NCBI RefSeq assembly: GCF_052057775.1
Contig: NZ_CP195121.1
Coordinates: forward strand, 1,426,001-1,490,000
Length of the DNA stretch: 64,000 nt
Direction: 5' to 3'
Source: Methanococcoides sp052057775
GTDB taxonomy: Archaea; Halobacteriota; Methanosarcinia; Methanosarcinales; Methanosarcinaceae
The translations under genes were made by a program, and so were the position numbers. Below are positions 17,886 through 27,268 of the stretch, in pieces. Below the pieces are notes generated by a model, which was not told the DNA's origin, did no database searches, and was given only the letters and a program-made list of their open reading frames with translations. Position 1 is the stretch's first letter, and each line of letters opens with the position of its first letter.

Positions 17886-18701
17886 TTATATGAACTTTAG
17901 CAGCGTTTTCTCCATTTTTATGGGGATGCCTTTTTTGAGATAGCATATATTGACCTCATTATCTTTTGAATCAAAAACAACAGAGAGTACATATTCATTA
18001 TTTACTATGAGTTCATGGTGATCCAGGTCATCAAGAGCAATTTCTTTATTCAAACATGCCATCATGCTCTGATCGGTCAGTTTACAATATGCTTCTTTCA
18101 ATGTCCATGCTTTCAGTACATTAACATTGTCTTCCATGGGCATATCTCTTTCAGGCCCTTTATTCTGGAAATATTTTGAGAATCGAGTTAAATATATTGG
18201 TCTGATGTGTTCAATGTCAAGTCCTGCTTTCTGTCTTGATAATAAAATAGCAACAAGGTTCCTGGTATATGAGATACAAATATAGATCTCCTTGTGGTCC
18301 CCAATACATACACGTCCGTTGTTGTTTCGATAGAGCGATATTTCGGAAGGTGTTTTTTTTCTCAGTATGTGCTGTAGAATGGCCTTCAGGAGTGATCGGG
18401 ATACTATGAACCTTTTCTTAAAATATTCTGTTCTTAATGTTTTCAGGTATTCTTTTTCATCACAGGTCAGATCTGGTGATCGTAATTGTTCATACAGTTC
18501 CAGATCGGCCAGAAAAATAAGGACTTCGCTCTCATCCCACAATTCGTGGATCACTGAGGACGATAAAATATTTGATGGTCCTGCTGATTTAATATCCATG
18601 AAAGAACCTTTTGTATTTGATAACATCAATGATGTCGGCAGGCAGTGATCAGATCTGTGAATTCTTTTGATTTTATGCTGTTCAATATTTCTATGATCCA
18701 T
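17886..18701 (-). CDS. Sfp-type 4'-phosphopantetheinyl transferase
   Basis: Moves phosphopantetheine from CoA to the serine of a carrier protein. The Mg2+/catalytic motifs are intact: G160-L-D162-I-E164 and W199-T-L-K202-E203-A. It would activate the carrier protein encoded just downstream. The first ATG (18701) lacks a Shine-Dalgarno site. An internal ATG at 18599, preceded by AAAGG, gives a 237-residue protein closer to the family size, so the true start may be there. The gene is AT-rich and points the same way as the rest of the cluster. This family is common in bacteria and sparse in archaea. Confidence 0.9.
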   Translation of the reverse strand: MDHRNIEQHKIKRIHRSDHCLPTSLMLSNTKGSFMDIKSAGPSNILSSSVIHELWDESEVLIFLADLELYEQLRSPDLTCDEKEYLKTLRTEYFKKRFIVSRSLLKAILQHILRKKTPSEISLYRNNNGRVCIGDHKEIYICISYTRNLVAILLSRQKAGLDIEHIRPIYLTRFSKYFQNKGPERDMPMEDNVNVLKAWTLKEAYCKLTDQSMMACLNKEIALDDLDHHELIVNNEYVLSVVFDSKDNEVNICYLKKGIPIKMEKTLLKFI

Positions 18702-19052
18702 TTTTGGTGGTCATATTGATTATCAAAAGATTCTTTATTTTATTTCTGTAATCCAGCCAGTTGAATGTTTATTAGTTTTAGTATTTTTTATTTATCTACT
18801 TATTCATTCTTGTCAGTGAATGCTAATTTCAGGATCTTCATCTTCTATACGTTTTGTGTGATTGTATCTTTTTATCTCCTCTTATTATATTTATCATATA
18901 TATTTCTCATAATGATGAGTACAATGACTTTTTATTTTTTTTCACAATGTATATATACTACAAATAACAATTGGAATGTGGGGATTTTGAATACTGTAGT
19001 TTCGATCAAGTCAGTTCAGCTTATCAAACGATTTCAAAACAAAGGAAAAAAT
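18702..19052. promoter_or_regulatory. AT-rich divergent spacer, promoter of the cohesin-dockerin gene
   Basis: A very AT-rich 351-base spacer. A TATA-like element at 18949-18958 (gtatatatac) lies about 100 bases upstream of the ATG at 19053. On the other strand, aaataaaataaag at about 18733-18745 may serve the transferase gene. No gene is supported, although a low-complexity hydrophobic reading frame runs through it. Confidence 0.4.
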
Positions 19053-19709
19053 ATGTTCGGGATAAAAAAGTTTTTAATAGTGTCAGCTATATTTGCATTA
19101 TTTGTAGCCACCGTTAACGTTTCTGCAGCGGCTTCAGATGTGATCCTAAAACCGTCATCCCAGACAGTTACACCGGGGGAAACTTTCACAATTGATGTCT
19201 TTGTATCTCCGGATGTGGATATTGCAGGAATGCAGTTCGATCTTGTCTTTGACGGCAACCAGTTCCAGGTATCTGAAGCAATTGAGGGAAATCTGTTCAA
19301 ACAAAGTGGTATGGACTCATTTTTCGTTGCAGGTTCAGTAAATTCCGGTTTGCTGGATGATGCTTATGGCTGTATCCTTGGCGCTTCGGATGTAGCAACA
19401 CCGGCGAACTTTGCCAGTGTTACTGTAACTGCAACAGAGCAGGCAAAAGGAAGGTCTGAACTTGTTCTGACCGACGTTATCATAAGCGATCCTTCAGGTA
19501 ATGCTGTGGACATCGAATTAACAAATACAGTTATCACTGTCGCAATAGTTGATGTAAACCAGGATAATGTTGTTAATTTTGTAGACTATGGACTGGTTGA
19601 ACAGCATTTCGATGAAACAACTTCATATCCTTATCCTGCATGGGATGTGAATCAGGATAACATTGTAAACCTTCTTGATCTGATGCTTGTACTATCTCAC
19701 ATGGATTAA
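19053..19709 (+). CDS. Secreted cohesin-dockerin protein
   Basis: A 218-residue exported protein. Residues 1-25 form a signal peptide (KKFLIVSAIFALFVATVNVSA). Residues about 27-165 resemble a cohesin fold (DVILKPSSQTVTPGETFTIDVFV; AGMQFDLVFD). Residues about 165-218 are a dockerin with two Ca2+ loops of the DxNxDxxxxxxD type (DVNQDNVVNFVD and DVNQDNIVNLLD). The ATG at 19053 follows AAAGGA and starts the signal peptide; a longer frame from 18765 is low-complexity and was not used. It lies 21 bases before another cohesin gene, so the pair may assemble by dockerin-cohesin binding on the cell surface. Confidence 0.88.
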   Translation: MFGIKKFLIVSAIFALFVATVNVSAAASDVILKPSSQTVTPGETFTIDVFVSPDVDIAGMQFDLVFDGNQFQVSEAIEGNLFKQSGMDSFFVAGSVNSGLLDDAYGCILGASDVATPANFASVTVTATEQAKGRSELVLTDVIISDPSGNAVDIELTNTVITVAIVDVNQDNVVNFVDYGLVEQHFDETTSYPYPAWDVNQDNIVNLLDLMLVLSHMD

Positions 19710-19730
19710 TATGGTAGGTAAGGGATTCCG

Positions 19731-20921
19731 ATGAAACGGGACATTCTCATCTCTGGAAAAAGTAGGGTATGCTCCTTACTACTTTTTTTTCTGGTAACGA
19801 TCACATGTATTAGTGGACTCGCCGGTGCTACTACTAACATCAGTATAATGCCTGCTTCCGGGTCCGTACAGGAAATGCAGGAATTCACTTTAACCGTATA
19901 TCTGCAGCCAGATCGTCCCGTTGCTGGTATCCAGTTCGATCTGATATATGACAGTGATCTTATTAATGTGGTCACTGTATCTGAAGGCGATTTCCTGGGG
20001 CAGGATGGTGCTCTTGTCTGGTTCAATCCCGGTAATGTTGAAAGTTCAAACGGGAAGATCGATTCTATATACGGTCTGATACTTGACAGGACAACCGTCG
20101 AAGGGCCAGGTTCGGTTTCCGTCATTCAGATGAGAGCCGGGAATGTATCTGGTACAAGCGCTCTTTACCTTTCTAATGTTGTAATAAGTGATGCACAGGG
20201 GCAGGTCATACCTACGGAAATTGTTAATGGATCGATAACAGTCTCATCTGATACATCTTCATCAGGCAGTTCCGAATCAAGTGACGGAAGTGATGAGGCG
20301 GGATCCTCAGCGATAACTACCACAAGCGGGTCATCTGAAACATTTGAAGCTATTGAAAGAGGACGTCAGGCCGTGTATCTGGGTTCTCAGGTCTCATTCC
20401 AGTTCGATAAACCTGAAAACCCTGTCAGGTACATCAATTATGAGTCCCTTGCAAATGCCGGTAATGTGATAGTAACGATCGAGGTCCTTAATAATCCTTC
20501 ACGTTTTGTTTCATCTGCTCCTCCAGGTACGGCATATAAAAATGTAAATATCTGGCTGGGGAAACCCGGGTATGCCACAGAAGACAATATCAAGGATGCA
20601 GTTATCGGGTTCAGGGTTGACAACTCATGGTTTGAAGAAAACCGCATATCTGATAGTTCAGTGATGTTGTATCGTTATGAACAGGACAGATGGGTGCCTC
20701 TTCCAACAACAAAGATCAGTGAGACAAGCAGTTATGTTAATTTTGAATCAACTACGACCGAATTCTCTCCATTTGTGATCGTAGGGGATATTTCAGAAGA
20801 GGTCATAGCAGAAGTAGCAGAAGCTGATGAGTCTGCTGAAGAAGGCGAAAGCCTTGATCAGAATGCAGCTCTGATCCTATGCTTATCCCTGTTAGCACTG
20901 CTGTTTGCCAGAAGAAGGTAA
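19731..20921 (+). CDS. Surface protein: cohesin domain plus PGF-pre-PGF domain
   Basis: A 396-residue exported protein: signal peptide (about 1-35), cohesin-like domain (about 36-165), Ser/Gly-rich linker (about 175-205), then a PGF-pre-PGF type domain (about 205-350, with NPVRYINYES and FSPFVIVG), an acidic stretch and a C-terminal membrane helix followed by RRR. The tail has the plan of an archaeosortase signal but lacks the PGF triplet, reading LDQNAALILCLSLLALLF before the arginines. Its cohesin could bind the dockerin of the upstream protein. Anchoring to the membrane or S-layer is inferred. Confidence 0.85.
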   Translation: MKRDILISGKSRVCSLLLFFLVTITCISGLAGATTNISIMPASGSVQEMQEFTLTVYLQPDRPVAGIQFDLIYDSDLINVVTVSEGDFLGQDGALVWFNPGNVESSNGKIDSIYGLILDRTTVEGPGSVSVIQMRAGNVSGTSALYLSNVVISDAQGQVIPTEIVNGSITVSSDTSSSGSSESSDGSDEAGSSAITTTSGSSETFEAIERGRQAVYLGSQVSFQFDKPENPVRYINYESLANAGNVIVTIEVLNNPSRFVSSAPPGTAYKNVNIWLGKPGYATEDNIKDAVIGFRVDNSWFEENRISDSSVMLYRYEQDRWVPLPTTKISETSSYVNFESTTTEFSPFVIVGDISEEVIAEVAEADESAEEGESLDQNAALILCLSLLALLFARRR

Positions 20922-21104
20922 TTTGTAGCTGTTTTTGCAGCATTTCTTTTAATTTTTTATTCTTCCAGACGTTACATATTCATATTTCCGATTTTTATTC
21001 ACCAGCTTTAATTCACTTGGCAAAGGACTTTTATGTGATATCAATTCAGTAGTTGTGAGGACATTACCGGAAACCGAGATCAACAATATTCAATGAGGTA
21101 AACA

Positions 21105-21515
21105 ATGCTTGAACGACTGATCCCCAAACAGAGGGCAACTTCCACCCGGCTTGGAGGCATCCTTATCCTTGTAGGCGAGACCATGTTCCTGTTCTCCATC
21201 CTTAATTTCATTATGATCACCCGTCTTCAGTATTACAGCTCCGGTGATTCGTTTGCAAGGACCATATTCCCGGAATATTCCATCTTCCTGTTGGGGATGT
21301 TCGCCGTAGCCTTCATAGGAATGTGGCTGACATATGTCTATATTTTCCCGAGCAAGCAGAAGTTCTCGCAGGAACAGGCTGTAAAGGATAACCGAAGTCC
21401 CATGTACAACCGCCTTGTGGAGATGCATGAGGAAATGCGTGAGATGCAGTCTATTATGAAGGAATTGCAGGAAAAGGTAGATGCCCTGAGCAGAGAGGGA
21501 CAGAAAGAACAATGA
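21105..21515 (+). CDS. Two-helix membrane protein with C-terminal coiled coil
   Basis: A 136-residue protein of unknown function. Two membrane helices lie around residues 20-42 (GILILVGETMFLFSILNFIM) and 62-84 (FLLGMFAVAFIGMWLTYVYI). The soluble C-terminus is heptad-like (EMHEEMREMQSIMKELQEKV), suggesting oligomerisation. A GAGGT Shine-Dalgarno precedes the ATG. Its stop overlaps the phosphoesterase start by four bases, making it the first gene of a coupled operon with the phosphoesterase and Lhr helicase. I recognise no named family. Confidence 0.8.
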   Translation: MLERLIPKQRATSTRLGGILILVGETMFLFSILNFIMITRLQYYSSGDSFARTIFPEYSIFLLGMFAVAFIGMWLTYVYIFPSKQKFSQEQAVKDNRSPMYNRLVEMHEEMREMQSIMKELQEKVDALSREGQKEQ

Positions 21516-22420
21516 GCATAACTGTTGAACCTGTTATCAATGAACCTGCCCTTGTGGTAACATCAGATACAAAGGCCCTTGTACTTGCAGATATCCATCT
21601 CGGGATCGAATGGGACCTTTACAGGAGCGGCTTTTCAATACCCAGCCAGATCGAGCAGCGTCTTGAGCGCATCATGGCCCTTGTGGATCAGGTGGAACCT
21701 GACAGGATCGTACTTCTGGGTGATGTAAAACACAATGTGCCGCAGGTATCCTGGCAGGAGAGGGATGAGATACCTTATTTCATAGGAAAGCTTGCAGAAA
21801 GGGCAACGGTTGACATCTTCCCAGGAAACCATGATGGAGGGATAGAGTTCCTGTTACCACCGGAGAGTGACGTGAATATCTACCCTGCACGTGGTGATAT
21901 CATTGATGGAGTTGGATATTTCCATGGTCACACATGGCCATCGTTAGAACTATTGTCTGCTGAACATGTAATTGTTGCTCATAATCATCCTACAGTTCGT
22001 TTCACCGATGCCATGGGTTATTCCGTTGTGGAGCAGGTCTGGATAAGGGCACGGTTTGAAAGAGAGGTTCTTGCAGACCACTTCAGGAGTGCCGATCTCT
22101 CTGAGGAAAGTGATGGCTGGTCAGATCCCGATGTCGTAGTGGTCCCGGCCTTCAACGAACTCTGTGGTGGTGTTGCTTTCAATGAATCAATGCTTGACGA
22201 TCTTCTTGGACCGATCTTCTCATCCGGTGCACTGGATATCGATCACTCTGACATTTATCTGCTGGATGGTACATATCTTGGAATTTTGAAGAACATCAGG
22301 AAACTGGAAGAGACACAATCCGGCAGGGGTCGGAGCAAAGGCGGCCGGGGTAAAAGGACCAATAAGAACAAAAGGGATAACCGTTCCAGACAGAAAGGTT
22401 CAAAGGAGACTGGAAAATGA
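21512..22420 (+). CDS. Metallophosphoesterase (Lhr-associated)
   Basis: Calcineurin-like phosphoesterase of 302 residues, with the dimetal ligand blocks ADIHLG, GDVKHN, GNHDG, AHNHP and GHTWP in or near the expected order. The C-terminus is a basic, Gly/Arg/Lys-rich tail (RGRSKGGRGKRTNKNKRD) likely to contact nucleic acid. It overlaps its neighbours on both sides by four bases and precedes lhr. MPE-Lhr pairing is a known gene association in DNA/RNA repair contexts, so a nuclease or phosphatase acting with the helicase is likely but not proven. Confidence 0.9.
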   Translation: MSITVEPVINEPALVVTSDTKALVLADIHLGIEWDLYRSGFSIPSQIEQRLERIMALVDQVEPDRIVLLGDVKHNVPQVSWQERDEIPYFIGKLAERATVDIFPGNHDGGIEFLLPPESDVNIYPARGDIIDGVGYFHGHTWPSLELLSAEHVIVAHNHPTVRFTDAMGYSVVEQVWIRARFEREVLADHFRSADLSEESDGWSDPDVVVVPAFNELCGGVAFNESMLDDLLGPIFSSGALDIDHSDIYLLDGTYLGILKNIRKLEETQSGRGRSKGGRGKRTNKNKRDNRSRQKGSKETGK

Positions 22421-25251
22421 GCTTTGGCAATCAGTTCGATGCATTCCATCCTGCCATTCAGGAGGCCCTTAAGAAAATGGGCTTCACAGCTCCCACCAAA
22501 CCCCAGGAGATGTGCTTCCCGCATATCCTTGCAGGAGAGCACACATTCCTGATAGCTCCTACCGGTTCAGGTAAGACTGAATCCGCGATCCTTCCCATGT
22601 TCGATCACATCCTTCGTAAAAGCGAAGAAGGGCGCACAGGTATCTCTGCTCTTTATATTACGCCATTGCGAGCTCTTAACCGCGATATGCTCACACGTAT
22701 CCAGACATGGGGTAAGGAGCTTGGAATAACCGTACAGGTGCGCCATGGTGACACCTCCCCTTATGAAAGGCAAAAGCAATCCCGCAATCCTCCTGATCTT
22801 CTGATCACAACACCTGAGACACTTCAGGCGATGTTCACAGGCCCGCGTCTGCGGAAGAACCTTGAGTGTGTCAGTTACGTTGTGGTTGATGAGATCCATG
22901 AGCTGGCATCCTCCAAAAGAGGGGCACAGCTTGCAGTTGGACTTGAGAGGCTTGTGGAGATATCCGGAGAGTTCCTCAGGGTGGGACTTTCAGCCACCGT
23001 GGGAAATCCCGATGTGGTCGCACAGTTCCTTGTAGGTTCAGGAAGGGATGTTTCCGTTGTTCAGGTCTCCATGATAAGCCTGCTTGAGTTCAATGTGGTA
23101 AGTCCGCAGATCACAGATGAGGATGTTGCTATCGGGAAAAAGATCGGTTGTGAGCCGGAGTTCGCATCTCATCTGCGCTGTATCCGTGAGATCGTGGAAA
23201 GCCACCTGTCAACTCTTATTTTCGTTAATACTCGACAGAGTGCAGAAGCCCTTGCATCAGGTTTCAAGATCCTTGAAGCTTCCATTGGGGTGCATCACGG
23301 TTCACTTTCAGTTGATGCACGTATCGAAGCTGAGGAATCCTTCAAGGCAGGTGACATAAAGGGCCTGATATGTACCTCTTCAATGGAGCTTGGGATCGAT
23401 ATTGGTAAAGTTGACCACGTTGTCCAGTATGGCTCCCCCAGACAGGTATCCCGCCTGCTCCAGCGTGTGGGGAGAGCAGGACACAGGATACACGAGGTCT
23501 CCCGTGGTACTATCCTTGCAATGGGTTCCGATGATATCTTTGAAAGCATGGCGATCACAAAGGCTGCAATGAAAGGTGAGGTTGAGGATATAACGCCTCA
23601 TAGCGGTTCACTGGATGTCGTGGCGAACCAGATATCCGGAATGGTGATCGATTTTGGGGATGTTGAGATAAGGAAGATCCATTCCATTCTGAAGCGTACA
23701 TACCCTTTCAGGGACCTCACCATAGAAGAGCTAGAACGTGTTGTGAACCAGGTAACAGATTACAGGATGGTCTGGCGTGACGAGGGTTCCAGTGTCATAA
23801 GCAGGCGAAAGAAGAGCTGGCAGTATTATTATGACAACCTCTCAATGATACCTGATGAGAGGAAGTTCGAGATCTACGATATTGTTTCCGGCAGGTCCGT
23901 GGGAATGCTGGATGAGGCTTTCGTTGTCAACTTTGCATCTCCCGGTGCAGTGTTCATCACCAAGGGTGACATGTGGCGTGTCATTGAGATGAACACCGAC
24001 CGGGACCGTATAAAGGTCGAGCCTGTAAGGACCATGGGAGAGATCCCGAGCTGGACAGGTGAAGAGATCCCGGTCCCCTTCGCAGTGGCGCAGGAAGTAG
24101 GAAGGATCCGTTTCAGGATATCGTTCCTGCTGCATGATGGGAAAACCGATGAAGAGATCGCAGAAGCATTGATGGAAGATTATCCTGTTGATATCCACAG
24201 TGCACTTGAGGTCATAGAGCTGATAAAAGAACATCTTTCAAAAGGCTGCCCGGTTCCTGATAATGATACCATCGTTATAGAGGATGAAGGAGAGGCTGTG
24301 ATCATCAATTCCTGTTTCGGGCACACTACCAACGAGACCATAGGAAAGGTCATTACATCTCTTCTTGCTGCACGTTTCGGCAGCAGTGTGACCCAGGAGA
24401 TCGATCCTTACAGGATAAGGATGCAGCTCCCAAGGCGTACGAAAGCCCTGCACATCCAGGAGATGATCTACGATATCAAGCCTGAGCACATCGAGCCTAT
24501 CATTGAGATGACCCTGAAGAACACTTCCGTCATGAAGTGGAAGATGGTCCATGTGGCACGCAAGTTCGGTGCATTGAGCAAGGATATCGATTATGACCGC
24601 ATCAGCATGAAAAAGCTGCTTGAGATCTACAAGGGAACTTCCATGTACGATGAGGTCATGCGTGAGATCTTCCACAACATGCTGGATGTGGACCAGGCAA
24701 GGGAAGTGCTTGCCCGGATAGCTTCAGAGGAGATGGTGATACTGGTAAGTCCTGTTCCGACACCCATCGGATCGGCAGGATTTGCAATGAGGCGTGACCT
24801 TGTGGCACCGGAAAAAGCTGACCGCTCGATCGTACTTGCCTTAAAGGACAGGATCATGCATGACAGGATAATACTGTTCTGCGTTCACTGCAAGACCTGG
24901 GTATCACGCAGGAAGGTCATGAACGTTCCCGATGAGATCGTGTGCCCGGTCTGTGATTCCCGAATGGTTGCTGCACTCAAGCCCTGGGAAGAGGAAGAGA
25001 TCAAGCTTGTCCGCAAACAGGATAAGGTAACTGCAAAGGAAGATGTGAAACGCATCCAGAAGGTATATCGTAATGCCAGCATTGTTATGGCCAACGGGAA
25101 ACTTGCTGTCATAGCCCTTGCAAGCCGTGGGATCGGTCCGGAGACCGCTTCCCGTGTGATCGAGAAGATGCGTGTGGACGAGGAAGCGTTCTACAGGGAC
25201 ATCATGGCCGCAGAAAGGAACTATGCCAAGAACAAGCAGTTCTGGAAATGA
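22417..25251 (+). CDS. lhr: Lhr-family superfamily 2 ATP-dependent helicase
   Basis: A 944-residue 3'-5' helicase. It has Walker A APTGSGKT (47-54), motif II DEIH, motif III LSAT, motif IV FVNTRQS, and motif VI QRVGRAGHR. After the RecA cores come the winged-helix and Lhr-core barrel regions, then a four-cysteine zinc motif (CVHC ... CPVC) near residue 825-850, which marks the archaeal Lhr2 type. It acts on DNA or DNA:RNA forks in repair or RNA-linked processes. The start ATG overlaps the phosphoesterase stop by four bases. Complete. Confidence 0.94.
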   Translation: MSFGNQFDAFHPAIQEALKKMGFTAPTKPQEMCFPHILAGEHTFLIAPTGSGKTESAILPMFDHILRKSEEGRTGISALYITPLRALNRDMLTRIQTWGKELGITVQVRHGDTSPYERQKQSRNPPDLLITTPETLQAMFTGPRLRKNLECVSYVVVDEIHELASSKRGAQLAVGLERLVEISGEFLRVGLSATVGNPDVVAQFLVGSGRDVSVVQVSMISLLEFNVVSPQITDEDVAIGKKIGCEPEFASHLRCIREIVESHLSTLIFVNTRQSAEALASGFKILEASIGVHHGSLSVDARIEAEESFKAGDIKGLICTSSMELGIDIGKVDHVVQYGSPRQVSRLLQRVGRAGHRIHEVSRGTILAMGSDDIFESMAITKAAMKGEVEDITPHSGSLDVVANQISGMVIDFGDVEIRKIHSILKRTYPFRDLTIEELERVVNQVTDYRMVWRDEGSSVISRRKKSWQYYYDNLSMIPDERKFEIYDIVSGRSVGMLDEAFVVNFASPGAVFITKGDMWRVIEMNTDRDRIKVEPVRTMGEIPSWTGEEIPVPFAVAQEVGRIRFRISFLLHDGKTDEEIAEALMEDYPVDIHSALEVIELIKEHLSKGCPVPDNDTIVIEDEGEAVIINSCFGHTTNETIGKVITSLLAARFGSSVTQEIDPYRIRMQLPRRTKALHIQEMIYDIKPEHIEPIIEMTLKNTSVMKWKMVHVARKFGALSKDIDYDRISMKKLLEIYKGTSMYDEVMREIFHNMLDVDQAREVLARIASEEMVILVSPVPTPIGSAGFAMRRDLVAPEKADRSIVLALKDRIMHDRIILFCVHCKTWVSRRKVMNVPDEIVCPVCDSRMVAALKPWEEEEIKLVRKQDKVTAKEDVKRIQKVYRNASIVMANGKLAVIALASRGIGPETASRVIEKMRVDEEAFYRDIMAAERNYAKNKQFWK

Positions 25252-25386
25252 GATTGTGGTACATGCTGTTTGTACTGAAGTTTTCGAGTTTACAGGTTCC
25301 TGTTCTTTCTTAATGCCTGTTCCTATTGCTATTCCTGATTCCTATGGCGCAACGTCCTTATACTTTGTAAATCCAAAAAACCTGCC

Positions 25387-27123
25387 ATGGATATAAGGGA
25401 CAGGATACTCGCAGCCACAGGCGAGGTAAAGGCAGATACGATCTTTACCGGCGGTCATATCATTAATGTTAACACGAAAGAGATACTTGACAGGGACATT
25501 GCGGTCAAGGGCGGCTATATTGTAGGCATCGGCGATGTTTCAAGCCTGAAGGGTGATGATACCCAGGTCATCGATGCAAGTGGTCGCTACATCTGTCCGG
25601 GGCTTATCGACGGTCATGTTCATTTTGAATCCAGCATGGTCACCCTGAGCCAGTTCTCCGTACCTGCCCTTGAACACGGTACAACATCTGTTGTTATCGA
25701 TCCTCATGAGATAGCCAATGTCCTTGGCAGGAAGGGTATTGAACTGGTGCTTGAAGAAGCTGCATCATTGCCTCTGAATGCTTTTGTGTCGATCTCATCA
25801 TGCGTTCCGGCAACTGCCTTTGAAACAGCCGGTGCAGCGATCAGCGCAGAGGACATCGATTCCCTGATCGCTAACGAGAATGTGGTTGGCCTTGGCGAGA
25901 TGATGGACTATCCCGGTGTATTGTTCGGGGATGAGAACAAGCTGTCCATGATAAGGGCTGCACTCAGGGAAAGGCTCGTGATCGATGGTCACTGTCCTGC
26001 ACTTTCCGGAGAACAGCTGTGGGGATATATGGCAGCCGGAATATCCACGGACCACGAATCCATTGAATACGAAGAGGCCCTTGAGAAACTGCGTCTTGGA
26101 ATGAAGCTCATGATAAGGGAAGGTTCCGCGGCCAAATCCCTTGATCGGTTCCTTCCACGTCTGATCGGGGAGGGTATATCTCTTGATAATGTATTCTTCG
26201 TCACCGACGACAAGCACCCCTCAGACCTTATGGAAGGCTATATGGATGTGATCGTCAGGAGGGCCATAGCAATGGGACTCTCTCCTATGGATGCTATCTG
26301 CATGGCAAGCATCAATACCGCAAAGCACTATCATCTTGATAATCTGGTCGGTTCCATTTCCATTGGCAGGAAGGCCGATCTGATAATACTCGATGATCTT
26401 GATACGTTCAGGATAGATTCTGTCTATGCAGCGGGGAAGCTTGTTGATGGCCTTTCACCTTCCTATGAATATCCCGATCTTGTCTTTGACACTGTAAGGT
26501 TCCCGCAGATCGATGCATCTGACCTGCAGCTAAAAACAGATCCCGACAGGGATTATCGGGTCTCAGTTATCAGCGTCCTGCCTGACCTTATCCTCACGGA
26601 AAAAGAAACTGCCACTCTTCATTCAGATGGCGAGGGGGTGTTGGTCCCTGATCTCGATAATGATATCCTGAGCGTTGCTGTGATCGAGAGGCATGGTAAG
26701 AATGGCAACATTGGTCTTGGCTTCATCAGGGGAATAGGCATAAAGAACGGTGCCATCGGCCAGAGCATAGGCCACGACAGCCATAACGTCGTTGTTACCG
26801 GGGATAACCATTCGGACATGGCATTATGTGCCAATACGATCCGTGAGATGAATGGGGGTATCTGCGTTGTCAGCGATGGCAGGGTGGTGGCAAAACTTGA
26901 ACTTCCATTCGCAGGACTGCTGAGCACTCTTCCTGTTGAAGATGTCGAAAAGAGGCTGAACGAATTGCACACGGCAGTTAAGAGCATTGGCTGCGATCTA
27001 CCTGCTCCTTTCATTACACACTCCTTCATAGCTCTCCCTGTGATCCCATCCCTGAGACTTACAGATATGGGTCTTTTCGATGTGGAGAGTTTCAGTCTTG
27101 TATCTCCTATAGAAGACGAATGA
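25387..27123 (+). CDS. ade: Adenine deaminase
   Basis: Amidohydrolase converting adenine to hypoxanthine and ammonia. The metal-binding GLIDGHVHFESSM, the GHCPALSG block, the DDKHPSDL loop and the C-terminal Ade-specific domain (GLGFIRGIGIKNGAIG) are diagnostic of the long bacterial/archaeal Ade family. At 578 residues it is full length. A single gene with about 135 bases of upstream spacer. It links with the uracil permease/upp pair elsewhere in the window as nucleobase salvage. Confidence 0.95.
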   Translation: MDIRDRILAATGEVKADTIFTGGHIINVNTKEILDRDIAVKGGYIVGIGDVSSLKGDDTQVIDASGRYICPGLIDGHVHFESSMVTLSQFSVPALEHGTTSVVIDPHEIANVLGRKGIELVLEEAASLPLNAFVSISSCVPATAFETAGAAISAEDIDSLIANENVVGLGEMMDYPGVLFGDENKLSMIRAALRERLVIDGHCPALSGEQLWGYMAAGISTDHESIEYEEALEKLRLGMKLMIREGSAAKSLDRFLPRLIGEGISLDNVFFVTDDKHPSDLMEGYMDVIVRRAIAMGLSPMDAICMASINTAKHYHLDNLVGSISIGRKADLIILDDLDTFRIDSVYAAGKLVDGLSPSYEYPDLVFDTVRFPQIDASDLQLKTDPDRDYRVSVISVLPDLILTEKETATLHSDGEGVLVPDLDNDILSVAVIERHGKNGNIGLGFIRGIGIKNGAIGQSIGHDSHNVVVTGDNHSDMALCANTIREMNGGICVVSDGRVVAKLELPFAGLLSTLPVEDVEKRLNELHTAVKSIGCDLPAPFITHSFIALPVIPSLRLTDMGLFDVESFSLVSPIEDE

Positions 27124-27268
27124 AGTAATTAAAAAAGAATATTGGGGGCATTTGTTGATCTACCGATCAACATAATGCCTTGATTTGTCCAATATTTCAA
27201 ATCAGTCACTTCGATGATGGAACAGTTCAAGCAAAGAAGTGATCTCAGTATCATCCGGAATGCCGATC

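Noticed and set aside
18765..19052. N-terminal extension of the cohesin-dockerin protein
   Set aside because: Low-complexity, AT-driven hydrophobic sequence; a Shine-Dalgarno site and signal peptide begin at 19053.
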